A DNA stretch of 64,000 nucleotides from Acidovorax sp. SRB_14. GTDB taxonomy: Bacteria; Pseudomonadota; Gammaproteobacteria; Burkholderiales; Burkholderiaceae_C. The position numbers were made by a program, and so were the translations under genes. The stretch covers positions 1 through 64,000 of the forward strand of contig NZ_MWOK01000011.1 in the NCBI RefSeq assembly GCF_012932145.1, read 5' to 3'. A model generated the notes under the pieces. That model saw nothing but the letters and a program-made list of their open reading frames with translations. It had not been told where the DNA came from and did not search any database. Below are positions 29,405 to 36,823 of the stretch, piece by piece. The stretch's first letter is position 1; every line of letters begins with the position of its first letter.

Positions 29405-31384
29405 ATGACCCGCTTTCCTGCCCATTTCTGCGTCGCCACCGCCACACTGGCCTTGCTCGCTTTGGCAGCGTGCTCGGACAACGACACCGTCGCGACCGCG
29501 TCGCCGCCGACTCCCGATACCGCGTGCGACGTGCTCTCCAGCAACGGCTCGGTCACCGTCGGCTCGGGCCTGCCCGGCGACCCGGCGGCGCCCGAGCCGG
29601 CGTCGGGTTACCGGCTGGGCATGCAGCCCGTCTATGCCAAGACCTACATGGTCGTCACCGCCAACCCGCTGGCCACCAAGGCCGGTTGCGCGGTGCTGAA
29701 AAAAGGCGGCTCGGCGGTGGACGCCGCCGTCGCGGTGCAGGCGGTGCTGGGGCTGGTCGAGCCGCAGTCCAGCGGCCTGGGGGGCGGCGCTTTCATGCTG
29801 CACTACGACGCGACCGCAAAAAAAATCGTGGCCTTCGACGGGCGCGAGACAGCGCCGGCCGCGGCCACCGCCAACTACCTGCGTTGGATCGACGACGCCA
29901 CGCAGCAGACTGCGCCGCTGCCCAACGCGCGCGCCAGCGGCCGCTCGATCGGCACGCCGGGCGTGCTCAAGATGCTCGACCTGGCGCACCAGAGGCACGG
30001 CACCATGGCGTGGGCGGAGCTGTTCACCCCGGCCATCGACCTGGCAAAGCAGGGCTTTGCCATCAGCGGCCGGCTGGCGCAGGCCATCAGCGGCTCACAG
30101 CCGCAGCTGGTGCACGACAGCGAGGCCGCGGCCTACTTCCTGAACGCCGACGGCAGCCCCAAGGCGCTGGGCACCGCGCTCAAGAACCCGGCCTATGCCG
30201 AGACACTGGGCACGCTGGCCGAGCAAGGCACCAAGGCCTTCTACAGCGGCCCCATCGCGCAGTCCATCGTCGACAAGATCCAGATCACGGCCAGTGCCAA
30301 GGACGGCTCGCCCATCACGCCCGGCAAGACCACGCTCGCCGACTTGGCCAATTACCAGGCCAAGGCGCGCGAGGCCGTGTGCATCGACTACCGCAGCCAC
30401 AAGGTCTGCGGCATGCCGCCACCGTCTTCGGGCGGCATCGCCGTGGCGCAGGCGCTGGGCGTCCTCGAGAACTTCGACCTGGCCGCCCACAAGCCCGCGG
30501 CCATCGACCTCTATGGCGGCAAGCCCACCGTCATGGGCGTGCACTTGGTCAGCGAAGCGCTGCGCCTGGCCTACGCCGACCGCGACAAGTACGTGGCCGA
30601 CACCGACTTCGTGCCGCTGCCGGGCAGCGGCGTGGCCACCCTGCTCGACAAGAGTTACCTGAAAACGCGCGCCGGCCTCATCAGCCCCACGCGCAGCATC
30701 GGCGTGGCCCCGGCGGGTGACCTGGGCCCGGTGCCGCTGGGCGTGGACAAGACGCCCGAAGGCGGCACCACCCACTTCACCATCGTCGACAAGAAGGGCA
30801 ACGCAGTGTCGATGACCACCACGGTCGAGTCGACCCTGGGCTCTTTTCACATGGCGCGCGGCTTCATGCTCAACAACCAGCTGACCGACTTCAGCAGCAG
30901 CCCGACCGATAGCACCGGCACGCCGATCGCCAACCGCGTCGCCCCGGGCAAGCGCCCGCGCAGCTCGATGGCCCCCACGCTGGTGTTCCAAAAGAACGCT
31001 GACGGCAGCCTCGGCGCGCTGGCCATGGGCACGGGCTCGCCCGGCGGCGCGACCATCATCCAGTACGTCACCAAGACGCTGGTCGGTGTTCTCGATTGGG
31101 GGCTGGACGCTCAGCAGGCGACCGCGATGGTGGACTTTGGCGCGGCCAATTCGGCCACCACCAACGTAGGCGGCGAGCACCCGAACGTGGTGGCGGCCGA
31201 TGGCGGGATCAACGACCCGCTCGTGCAGGGCCTCAAGGCACTGGGCCACACGGTCAGCGTGGCTGCGCAGTCCAGCGGCATCAGCACCATCGTGCGCAGC
31301 CAGGTGGGCGGCGCGCCCAGCTGGACCGGCGGTGCCGACCCGCGCCGCGAAGGCCTGGTGCTGGGCGACACCTTCAGGCCTTGA
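29405..31384 (+). CDS. ggt: gamma-glutamyltransferase, lipoprotein form
   Basis: A 659-residue Ntn-hydrolase that cleaves glutathione and other gamma-glutamyl compounds after autoprocessing. The catalytic Thr is in GGTTHFTIVD (about residue 460) and marks the start of the small subunit; GTGSPGGATI forms the substrate-binding loop. The N-terminus is a lipoprotein signal (LALLALAAC), so the enzyme is likely tethered in the periplasm rather than soluble as in E. coli. ATG at 29405 follows AAGGAGACT. Confidence 0.93.
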   Translation: MTRFPAHFCVATATLALLALAACSDNDTVATASPPTPDTACDVLSSNGSVTVGSGLPGDPAAPEPASGYRLGMQPVYAKTYMVVTANPLATKAGCAVLKKGGSAVDAAVAVQAVLGLVEPQSSGLGGGAFMLHYDATAKKIVAFDGRETAPAAATANYLRWIDDATQQTAPLPNARASGRSIGTPGVLKMLDLAHQRHGTMAWAELFTPAIDLAKQGFAISGRLAQAISGSQPQLVHDSEAAAYFLNADGSPKALGTALKNPAYAETLGTLAEQGTKAFYSGPIAQSIVDKIQITASAKDGSPITPGKTTLADLANYQAKAREAVCIDYRSHKVCGMPPPSSGGIAVAQALGVLENFDLAAHKPAAIDLYGGKPTVMGVHLVSEALRLAYADRDKYVADTDFVPLPGSGVATLLDKSYLKTRAGLISPTRSIGVAPAGDLGPVPLGVDKTPEGGTTHFTIVDKKGNAVSMTTTVESTLGSFHMARGFMLNNQLTDFSSSPTDSTGTPIANRVAPGKRPRSSMAPTLVFQKNADGSLGALAMGTGSPGGATIIQYVTKTLVGVLDWGLDAQQATAMVDFGAANSATTNVGGEHPNVVAADGGINDPLVQGLKALGHTVSVAAQSSGISTIVRSQVGGAPSWTGGADPRREGLVLGDTFRP

Positions 31385-31427
31385 CGCAAGGGTCGAATAC
31401 CGCGCACCCAGCGCCCACGGGCCCACA

Positions 31428-31461
31428 GGGGCCGCCGCGCCGCTGCCAGCGCGGCGGCCCC
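31428..31461. terminator. 13-bp GC hairpin between ggt and alaX
   Basis: GGGGCCGCCGCGC at 31428-31440 pairs perfectly with GCGCGGCGGCCCC at 31449-31461 around an 8-nt loop. No T-tract follows (GTTACC), so it may be a factor-assisted terminator for ggt. It ends only 14 bp before the alaX ATG and could also occlude alaX translation on a read-through mRNA. Confidence 0.55.
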
Positions 31462-31475
31462 GTTACCATGGCGCC

Positions 31476-32240
31476 ATGACCCAAGCCACGCTCGACCTGT
31501 TCCGCGACGACGCCTACCTGCGCGAGTGCAGTGCCCACATCGCGGCCGTGCAGGCCGACGGCGGCATCGTGCTCGACCAGACGGTCTTCTACCCGCTCGG
31601 CGGCGGCCAGGCCGGCGACAGCGGGGCGCTGCTGCTGGCCGACGGCACGCAGATCGCCATCGCCGACACGCGCAAGGGCAAGGACGGGGCCGGCAACCCC
31701 ACGGCCGCCATCGTGCATGTGCCCGCACCGGGCCAGGAGGCCGCCATCGCCGCGCTGCAGGCCGGCGCCGCCGTCACCGCGCGCATCGACTGGGAGCGCC
31801 GCCACAGGCTCATGCGCTTTCACACCGCCACGCACCTGCTGTGCCACCTGGTGCCGCAACTGGTCAACGGCTGCTCGATCACGCCCGACTATGCGCGGCT
31901 CGACTTCAACATGACCGACCCGCTCGACAAGGAGTGGCTGACCGCGGGCATCGCGCGCCTGGTGGCGGCCGCGCACCCGCTCACGGTGGCGTCGATCAGC
32001 GACGAAGAACTCGACACCAACCCGCAGCTGGTCAAGAGCATGAGCGTGCAGTCGCCGCGCGGCACCGGGCGCATCCGTACCATCCGCATTGGCGACGCCG
32101 GCAGCGACACGCTGATCAACCTGCAGCCCTGCGGCGGCACGCATGTGGCGAACACGGCCGAGATCGGTGCCGTGGTCGTCACCAAGATCGAGAAAAAAAG
32201 CGCTACCACCCGCAGGGTGGTGTTGGGGTTCGCCCCATGA
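31476..32240 (+). CDS. alanyl-tRNA editing protein AlaX
   Basis: A 254-residue free-standing editing protein that hydrolyses Ser-tRNA-Ala. It has the AlaRS-like beta-barrel (FYPLGGGQAGDSG) and the zinc-binding editing core with HTATHLL and CGGTHVANT. Length fits the AlaX-M/L classes. ATG at 31476; another ATG just upstream is out of frame and closes at once. The last 42 bases of the gene are duplicated downstream (see the direct repeat). Confidence 0.92.
   Translation: MTQATLDLFRDDAYLRECSAHIAAVQADGGIVLDQTVFYPLGGGQAGDSGALLLADGTQIAIADTRKGKDGAGNPTAAIVHVPAPGQEAAIAALQAGAAVTARIDWERRHRLMRFHTATHLLCHLVPQLVNGCSITPDYARLDFNMTDPLDKEWLTAGIARLVAAAHPLTVASISDEELDTNPQLVKSMSVQSPRGTGRIRTIRIGDAGSDTLINLQPCGGTHVANTAEIGAVVVTKIEKKSATTRRVVLGFAP
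32199..32240 (+). repeat. 42-bp direct repeat, copy A (3' end of alaX)
   Basis: The last 42 bases of alaX, encoding SATTRRVVLGFAP and the stop, recur at 32285-32326 with six mismatches and still end in a stop codon in the same relative frame. Confidence 0.85.
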
Positions 32241-32284
32241 GCGCAGCGCAGCACGGTTTTTTCAGGGTGGACTCATTTGCGCGC

Positions 32285-32326
32285 AGCGCAACCACCCGCC
32301 GGGTGGTGCTGGGGTTCGTGCCGTGA
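32285..32326 (+). repeat. 42-bp direct repeat, copy B (alaX tail duplicate)
   Basis: Second copy, reading SATTRRVVLGFVP and TGA. It has no start of its own and is a local duplication in the alaX-dsbD spacer. Confidence 0.85.
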
Positions 32327-32382
32327 ACGCAGCCCCCGCCGCCCGGAACCAAAGCGCAGGGACGCGCTCCCACCAGGCGACC

Positions 32383-34605
32383 ATGCCGCACTTCTTTCTG
32401 CTCCGCGTTCTTCCCCGCTTCCTCACCGCTCTTTTTTTCATAGCTGCAAGCGCTTTATGGACGAGCGCTAATGCCCAATTAGGCCCCAAATCCGATGCCA
32501 GCGCCGTGGTCAGCACGCCGCGCGTGCGCGCCGAGCTGGTGGCGCACGCGCCGCAGGGCATCACGCCCGGCGAGCCGCTGTGGCTGGGCCTGCAGATCAC
32601 GCACCAGCCGGACTGGCACACCTACTGGAAAAACCCGGGCGACTCGGGCCTGCCGACCCAGCTGACCTGGACCTTGCCCGCCGGTCTGGACGTCGGCGAG
32701 ATCGCCTGGCCGGAGCCGCAGAAGATCCGCATCGAGCACCTGGCCAACTACGGCTATGAGGGCACGGTGCTGCTGCCGGTGCCGCTGCAGGTGGCGTCCA
32801 CCTTCCAGGCGCCGCTGTCGGGCACGGTGGACGTGCGCCTGCACGCGAGCTGGCTGGTCTGCAAGCGCGAATGCATCCCCGAGGAAGGCGACTTCACGCT
32901 GCAGCTGCCGGTGCGCGGCTCGACGGCACTGCACGCCGCGGCCTTTGACAGCGCCCTGGCGGCGCAGCCGCGTGCACTGGCCAGCGACGGCAGCACGGCG
33001 CGCGTGGACGGCGAGCGCCTGCAGCTCCGCGTGCCCGGCCTGCCGGCTGCGGCGCGCGGCCAGGCGCTGCAGCTGTTTCCCGAAGCGCCCGCCGTGATCG
33101 AACATGCGGCCGAATCGGGCAGCGGCTGGACGCAGGCCTGGGAAGGCGATGTCTGGACCGCCAGCGTGCCGCTGTCGGCCGAGCGCGGCGCGAGCGTGGC
33201 GCAGCTGCCGCTGGTGCTGGCCTTGCCGGCGCAGGCAGCGCCCGCAGGCGGCGCACGCGCCTGGCGCACGGTGGCAACGGTCGACGGCGCCTGGACCGCC
33301 GCCGCGTCCGGTGCCGGCGTGTCGCCGGCCCTGGCCGCGGCGCTGGAGGCCAACCGCGCCTCCCCCGCACCGGTGCCGCGCCCGGCCGGCCTGGGCGCCT
33401 TGCTGACCGCGCTCGTCGGCGGCCTGCTCGGCGGCCTCATCCTCAACCTCATGCCCTGCGTGTTCCCGGTGCTGGCGATCAAGGTGATCGGTTTTGCCCG
33501 GCACCGCGGCAACCGGCGCGTGCACCGGCAGGCGGGGCTGGCCTACACCGCGGGCGTGGTGCTGTCGTTCCTCGCGCTGGGCGGCCTGCTGCTGGGCCTG
33601 CGCGCGGCCGGCGAGCAGCTCGGCTGGGGCTTTCAGCTGCAGTCGCCCGCCGTGGTGGCGGCGCTGGCCGCGCTGTTCACCGTGATCGGTCTGAACCTGG
33701 CGGGCGTGTTCGAGTTCGGCCAGTTCGCCCCCGGGCGCCTGGCGACGCTGCAGGCCCGCCACCCGGCGGCCGACGCCTTCCTGTCGGGCATGCTGGCCGT
33801 GGCCATCGCCTCGCCCTGCACGGCGCCGTTCATGGGCGCCTCGCTCGGTTTCGCGATCGACATGCCGGTGGCGCAGGCACTGCTGGTGTTTGCCGCCCTC
33901 GGCGTCGGCATGGCCCTGCCTTATCTGGCCGCCAGCTGGATGCCGGCCGTCGCCGGCTGGCTGCCGCGCCCCGGCGCCTGGATGGACACGTTCCGCCGCG
34001 GCATGGCCTTTCCGATGTTTGCCACCGTCGCCTGGCTGGTCTGGGTGCTGGGCCAGCAAAGCGGCATCGACGGCGCCGGCGCGCTGCTGGCGCTGCTGGT
34101 GGCGGGCAGCGCCGTCGTCTGGGCGCTCACGCTGCGCGGGCGCACGCGCTGGGTGGTTGCGTCTGTTTTGATCGCTGTCGGCGCATGGCTGGCCAGCGCC
34201 ATCGGCCTCCATGTCACCAAACCGGCGGAAATCGGCACGCTCGCCGCCGCGCCGGCGGCGGCTGGCCAGGGCTGGCAGCCCTGGTCGGCCGAGCGCGTGG
34301 CCGAGCTGCAGGCGGCCGGGCGGCCCGTGTTCGTCGACTTCACCGCGGCCTGGTGCGTGACCTGCCAGTACAACAAGCGCACCACGCTGGCCAACGCCGA
34401 GGTGCAGGCCGACTTTGCGGCGCGCAACGTGGCGCTGCTGCGCGCCGACTGGACGCGCCGCGACCCGGCCATCACCGCCGCGCTGGCGCAGCTGGGGCGC
34501 AGCGGCGTGCCGGTCTACGTGCTGCACGCGCCCGGCAAGGCGCCCGTGGTGATGACGGAAATCCTCAGCGCCGCCGAGGTGCGCGATGCACTGGCCGCGC
34601 TCTGA
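32383..34605 (+). CDS. thiol:disulfide interchange reductase DsbD/ScsB-like
   Basis: A 740-residue membrane reductase carrying electrons from cytoplasmic thioredoxin to the periplasm. After the signal peptide, residues ~45-200 are a ScsB-type periplasmic N-terminal domain with WLVCKRECIPEEG. Residues ~335-600 form an eight-helix DsbD core with its two redox cysteines (NLMPCVFPVLAIK and ASPCTAPFMG). The C-terminus is thioredoxin-like with WCVTCQ. Hence ScsB-like rather than classical E. coli DsbD. Residues 19-32 (FIAASALWTSANAQ), the h- and c-regions of the signal peptide, are encoded by a copy of the dispersed repeat. ATG 32383 is chosen because it gives that signal peptide. Confidence 0.9.
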   Translation: MPHFFLLRVLPRFLTALFFIAASALWTSANAQLGPKSDASAVVSTPRVRAELVAHAPQGITPGEPLWLGLQITHQPDWHTYWKNPGDSGLPTQLTWTLPAGLDVGEIAWPEPQKIRIEHLANYGYEGTVLLPVPLQVASTFQAPLSGTVDVRLHASWLVCKRECIPEEGDFTLQLPVRGSTALHAAAFDSALAAQPRALASDGSTARVDGERLQLRVPGLPAAARGQALQLFPEAPAVIEHAAESGSGWTQAWEGDVWTASVPLSAERGASVAQLPLVLALPAQAAPAGGARAWRTVATVDGAWTAAASGAGVSPALAAALEANRASPAPVPRPAGLGALLTALVGGLLGGLILNLMPCVFPVLAIKVIGFARHRGNRRVHRQAGLAYTAGVVLSFLALGGLLLGLRAAGEQLGWGFQLQSPAVVAALAALFTVIGLNLAGVFEFGQFAPGRLATLQARHPAADAFLSGMLAVAIASPCTAPFMGASLGFAIDMPVAQALLVFAALGVGMALPYLAASWMPAVAGWLPRPGAWMDTFRRGMAFPMFATVAWLVWVLGQQSGIDGAGALLALLVAGSAVVWALTLRGRTRWVVASVLIAVGAWLASAIGLHVTKPAEIGTLAAAPAAAGQGWQPWSAERVAELQAAGRPVFVDFTAAWCVTCQYNKRTTLANAEVQADFAARNVALLRADWTRRDPAITAALAQLGRSGVPVYVLHAPGKAPVVMTEILSAAEVRDALAAL
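32437..32478 (+). repeat. dispersed palindromic repeat, copy 7, inside the dsbD-like signal peptide
   Basis: TTCATAGCTGCAAGCGCTTT, then a loop, GAGCGCTAATGCCCAA. Clear family member, same orientation as copies 1 and 4, located in the coding sequence at codons 19-32. Confidence 0.8.
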
Positions 34606-34627
34606 CCCGCTCCATCCCACCCTCGCC

Positions 34628-35080
34628 ATGCCCCACGACAACACCTCCATCGCCGCCCTCCTGCGCAGCTGCCGCACCATCGCCGTGGTCGGCCTCTCGC
34701 CCCGGCCCGAGCGCGACAGCCACCACGTGGCCGAGTACCTGCAGCAGCAGGGTTACCGCATCGTGCCGGTGAACCCGATGGCTGCAGGGCAGAGCATCCT
34801 CGGTGAGCCGTGCTGGCCCAGCCTGACCGAGGCGGCGCGCCACCACCGCATCGACCTCGTGGACGTGTTCCGCAACAGCGCCGAGGTGCCGCCGATTGCC
34901 GGCGAAGCCATTGCCGTGGGCGCCCGCGCGCTGTGGCTGCAGCTGGGCGTGCGCCACGACGCCGCCGCGGCGCACGCCCGCGCCGCCGGCCTGCAGGTGG
35001 TGCAGGACCGCTGCACGCTGGTCGAGCACCAGCGCCTGGTGGCCCAGGGAGCCCTGCCCGGCGCTTCCGAGCCGGGCTGA
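34628..35080 (+). CDS. CoA-binding domain protein (YccU family)
   Basis: A 150-residue single Rossmann-like CoA-binding domain (IAVVGLSPRPERDSHHVAEYL at the N-terminus, with the VDVFRNSAEVPPI segment), as in the succinyl-CoA synthetase alpha subunit but standing alone. Start at ATG 34628; an upstream in-frame codon at 34586 overlaps the dsbD-like gene and adds non-conserved residues. Function unknown; it probably binds CoA or a related nucleotide. Lies between the dsbD-like gene and hemE in a plus-strand run. Confidence 0.85.
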   Translation: MPHDNTSIAALLRSCRTIAVVGLSPRPERDSHHVAEYLQQQGYRIVPVNPMAAGQSILGEPCWPSLTEAARHHRIDLVDVFRNSAEVPPIAGEAIAVGARALWLQLGVRHDAAAAHARAAGLQVVQDRCTLVEHQRLVAQGALPGASEPG

Positions 35081-35107
35081 GCGCGCGCGTGGGCGACAAT
35101 TGGGCCC

Positions 35108-36220
35108 ATGAGCTTCGCACCCTTGACCAATGACACCTTCCTGCGCGCCTGCCGGCGCCAGGCCACCGACTACACCCCGCTGTGGCTGATGCGCCAGGCC
35201 GGCCGCTACCTGCCCGAATACAAGGCCACGCGCGCGCGCGCCGGCAGCTTCATGGGGCTGGCCACGAACGTGGACTACGCGACCGAGGTGACGCTGCAGC
35301 CGCTGGAGCGCTTCCCGCTCGATGCCGCCATCCTGTTTTCCGACATCCTCACGGTGCCCGACGCCATGGGCCTGGGCCTGACCTTTGCCGAGGGCGAGGG
35401 CCCGCGCTTTGCGCGCACCGTGCGCACCGAGGCCGACGTGGCCCAGTTGGCAGTGCCCGACATGGACAAGCTGCGCTATGTCTTCAACGCCGTCACTTCG
35501 ATCCGCAAGGCGCTGCACGGCCGCGTGCCGCTGATCGGTTTTTCGGGCAGCCCCTGGACGCTGGCCTGCTACATGGTCGAGGGCAAGGGCAGCGACGACT
35601 ACCGCACGGTCAAGAGCCTGATGTACAGCCGCCCCGACCTGATGCACCGCATCCTGGCGGTCAACGCCGACGCCGTGGCGCAGTACCTCAACGCCCAGAT
35701 CGATGCCGGCGCCCAGGCCGTGATGGTGTTCGACAGCTGGGGCGGCGTGCTGGCCGACGGCGCCTTCCAGGAATTCAGCCTGGAGTACACCCGGCGCGTG
35801 CTGGCGCAATTGAAGCGCACCGGCCCCGACGGCCAGGACGTGCCGCGCATCGTCTTCACCAAGGGCGGCGCGCTGTGGCTCGACGACATGAACGCCCTGG
35901 ACTGCGAGGTGCTGGGCCTGGACTGGACCGCCAACCTGGCCAAGGCGCGCGCCCTGGTCGGTGGCGACGTGGGCGGCCCCGGCAAGGCGCTGCAGGGCAA
36001 CATCGACCCCAACGTGCTGTTCGCACCGCCCGAGCAGATCGCCGTGCAGGTGCGCAAGGTGCTCGAGAGCTTTGGCACACCGCACACCGACCGCACCCGC
36101 ACCGGCCCGACGCACATCTTCAACCTCGGCCACGGCATCAGCCAGTTCACCCCGCCCGAGCACGTCAGCGCGCTGGTCGAGGCCGTGCACAGCCAGTCGC
36201 GCGCCATGCGCCAGGACTGA
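35108..36220 (+). CDS. hemE: uroporphyrinogen decarboxylase
   Basis: Decarboxylates uroporphyrinogen III to coproporphyrinogen III in haem biosynthesis. The 370-residue enzyme starts with the substrate-binding signature [12 protein letters not shown] and has [30 protein letters not shown] and FDSWGGVL. Length is typical. It ends just before a ~600 bp spacer with DnaA-box matches and priA. Confidence 0.97.
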   Translation: MSFAPLTNDTFLRACRRQATDYTPLWLMRQAGRYLPEYKATRARAGSFMGLATNVDYATEVTLQPLERFPLDAAILFSDILTVPDAMGLGLTFAEGEGPRFARTVRTEADVAQLAVPDMDKLRYVFNAVTSIRKALHGRVPLIGFSGSPWTLACYMVEGKGSDDYRTVKSLMYSRPDLMHRILAVNADAVAQYLNAQIDAGAQAVMVFDSWGGVLADGAFQEFSLEYTRRVLAQLKRTGPDGQDVPRIVFTKGGALWLDDMNALDCEVLGLDWTANLAKARALVGGDVGGPGKALQGNIDPNVLFAPPEQIAVQVRKVLESFGTPHTDRTRTGPTHIFNLGHGISQFTPPEHVSALVEAVHSQSRAMRQD

Positions 36221-36242
36221 CGGCGGGCGCCGTGCTGTCGAG

Positions 36243-36251
36243 TTATGCACA
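36243..36251 (+). promoter_or_regulatory. DnaA-box match 1
   Basis: TTATGCACA, matching the TTATNCACA consensus, 22 bp after the hemE stop. Confidence 0.5.
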
Positions 36252-36439
36252 AAAACGCCGTGCCCCCCTGCCACGCCAGGACGGGGCACAGCGGCGGGGC
36301 GTCCCGCGCGCACAGCGCTGCAGTGCCCGTAAGTCCTTGATTTATATAGAGCTCTGCGATTGCCTGTTGCGCAGGCAAAATGGGCACAGGCCGCGCCGCT
36401 GCGGCTTCGCCGGCCCGCGGCACGGGGATATCAACAAAG

Positions 36440-36448
36440 TTATCCACA
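36440..36448 (+). promoter_or_regulatory. DnaA-box match 2
   Basis: TTATCCACA, a perfect high-affinity box, preceded by TCAACAAAG exactly as in match 4. Confidence 0.6.
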
Positions 36449-36552
36449 GAAACTCTGGACAACCCCTGAAACCCCAAGCGGGCCAAGCACTTGCGTGGAA
36501 CTTTGAAAAAATCCCGCAGGTTCGGCCCGTGCGCCGAAAAGGGCTGTGCGAC

Positions 36553-36561
36553 TTATGCACA
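36553..36561 (+). promoter_or_regulatory. DnaA-box match 3
   Basis: TTATGCACA, matching TTATNCACA, about 40 bp left of the AT-rich tract. Confidence 0.5.
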
Positions 36562-36731
36562 CCCGGCTTCCATGCAACGCCGCAGGCTGCGGCAGCGATT
36601 GGCAAATGCAATAAACACGGAAAAGTCATTGATTTTTAATGGTTTTTCCCAATTTCTCTTTGCCCATGGATGCCCTACCGAACCGCTTCGCGGCGCCCAC
36701 ACCTGAAAGATCCGCGACGATGTCAACAAAG

Positions 36732-36740
36732 TTATCCACA
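36732..36740 (+). promoter_or_regulatory. DnaA-box match 4
   Basis: TTATCCACA, a perfect high-affinity box, 84 bp upstream of the proposed priA start. Confidence 0.6.
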
Positions 36741-36823
36741 GAAATGGTGAGCGCGGTGCCAAAACGCACGGAATCAAGGACTTAGCCCGCTCTCGCATCT
36801 CCCCGGCCCCGCGCCCTGCCGCC

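Larger units (their letters stand above)
36221..36823. other. hemE-priA spacer with four DnaA-box matches and an AT-rich stretch (candidate origin-like or DnaA-binding region)
   Basis: This 600-bp non-coding stretch contains four exact matches to TTATNCACA, all on the plus strand: 36243-36251, 36440-36448, 36553-36561 and 36732-36740. The two TTATCCACA boxes lie in near-identical direct repeats (TCAACAAAGTTATCCACAG). An AT-rich tract runs from about 36603 to 36661. A small hairpin TGCCTG-TTGCG-CAGGCA lies at 36361-36377. No gene is seen. Possible roles: replication origin, DnaA-titration site, or DnaA control of priA. Confidence 0.6.

Noticed and set aside
34166-34206. Repeat-like stretch in the dsbD-like gene (TTTTGATCGCTGTCGGCGC...)
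   Set aside because: It encodes a transmembrane helix near the C-terminal domain, and the match is weak and lacks the palindromic arms.
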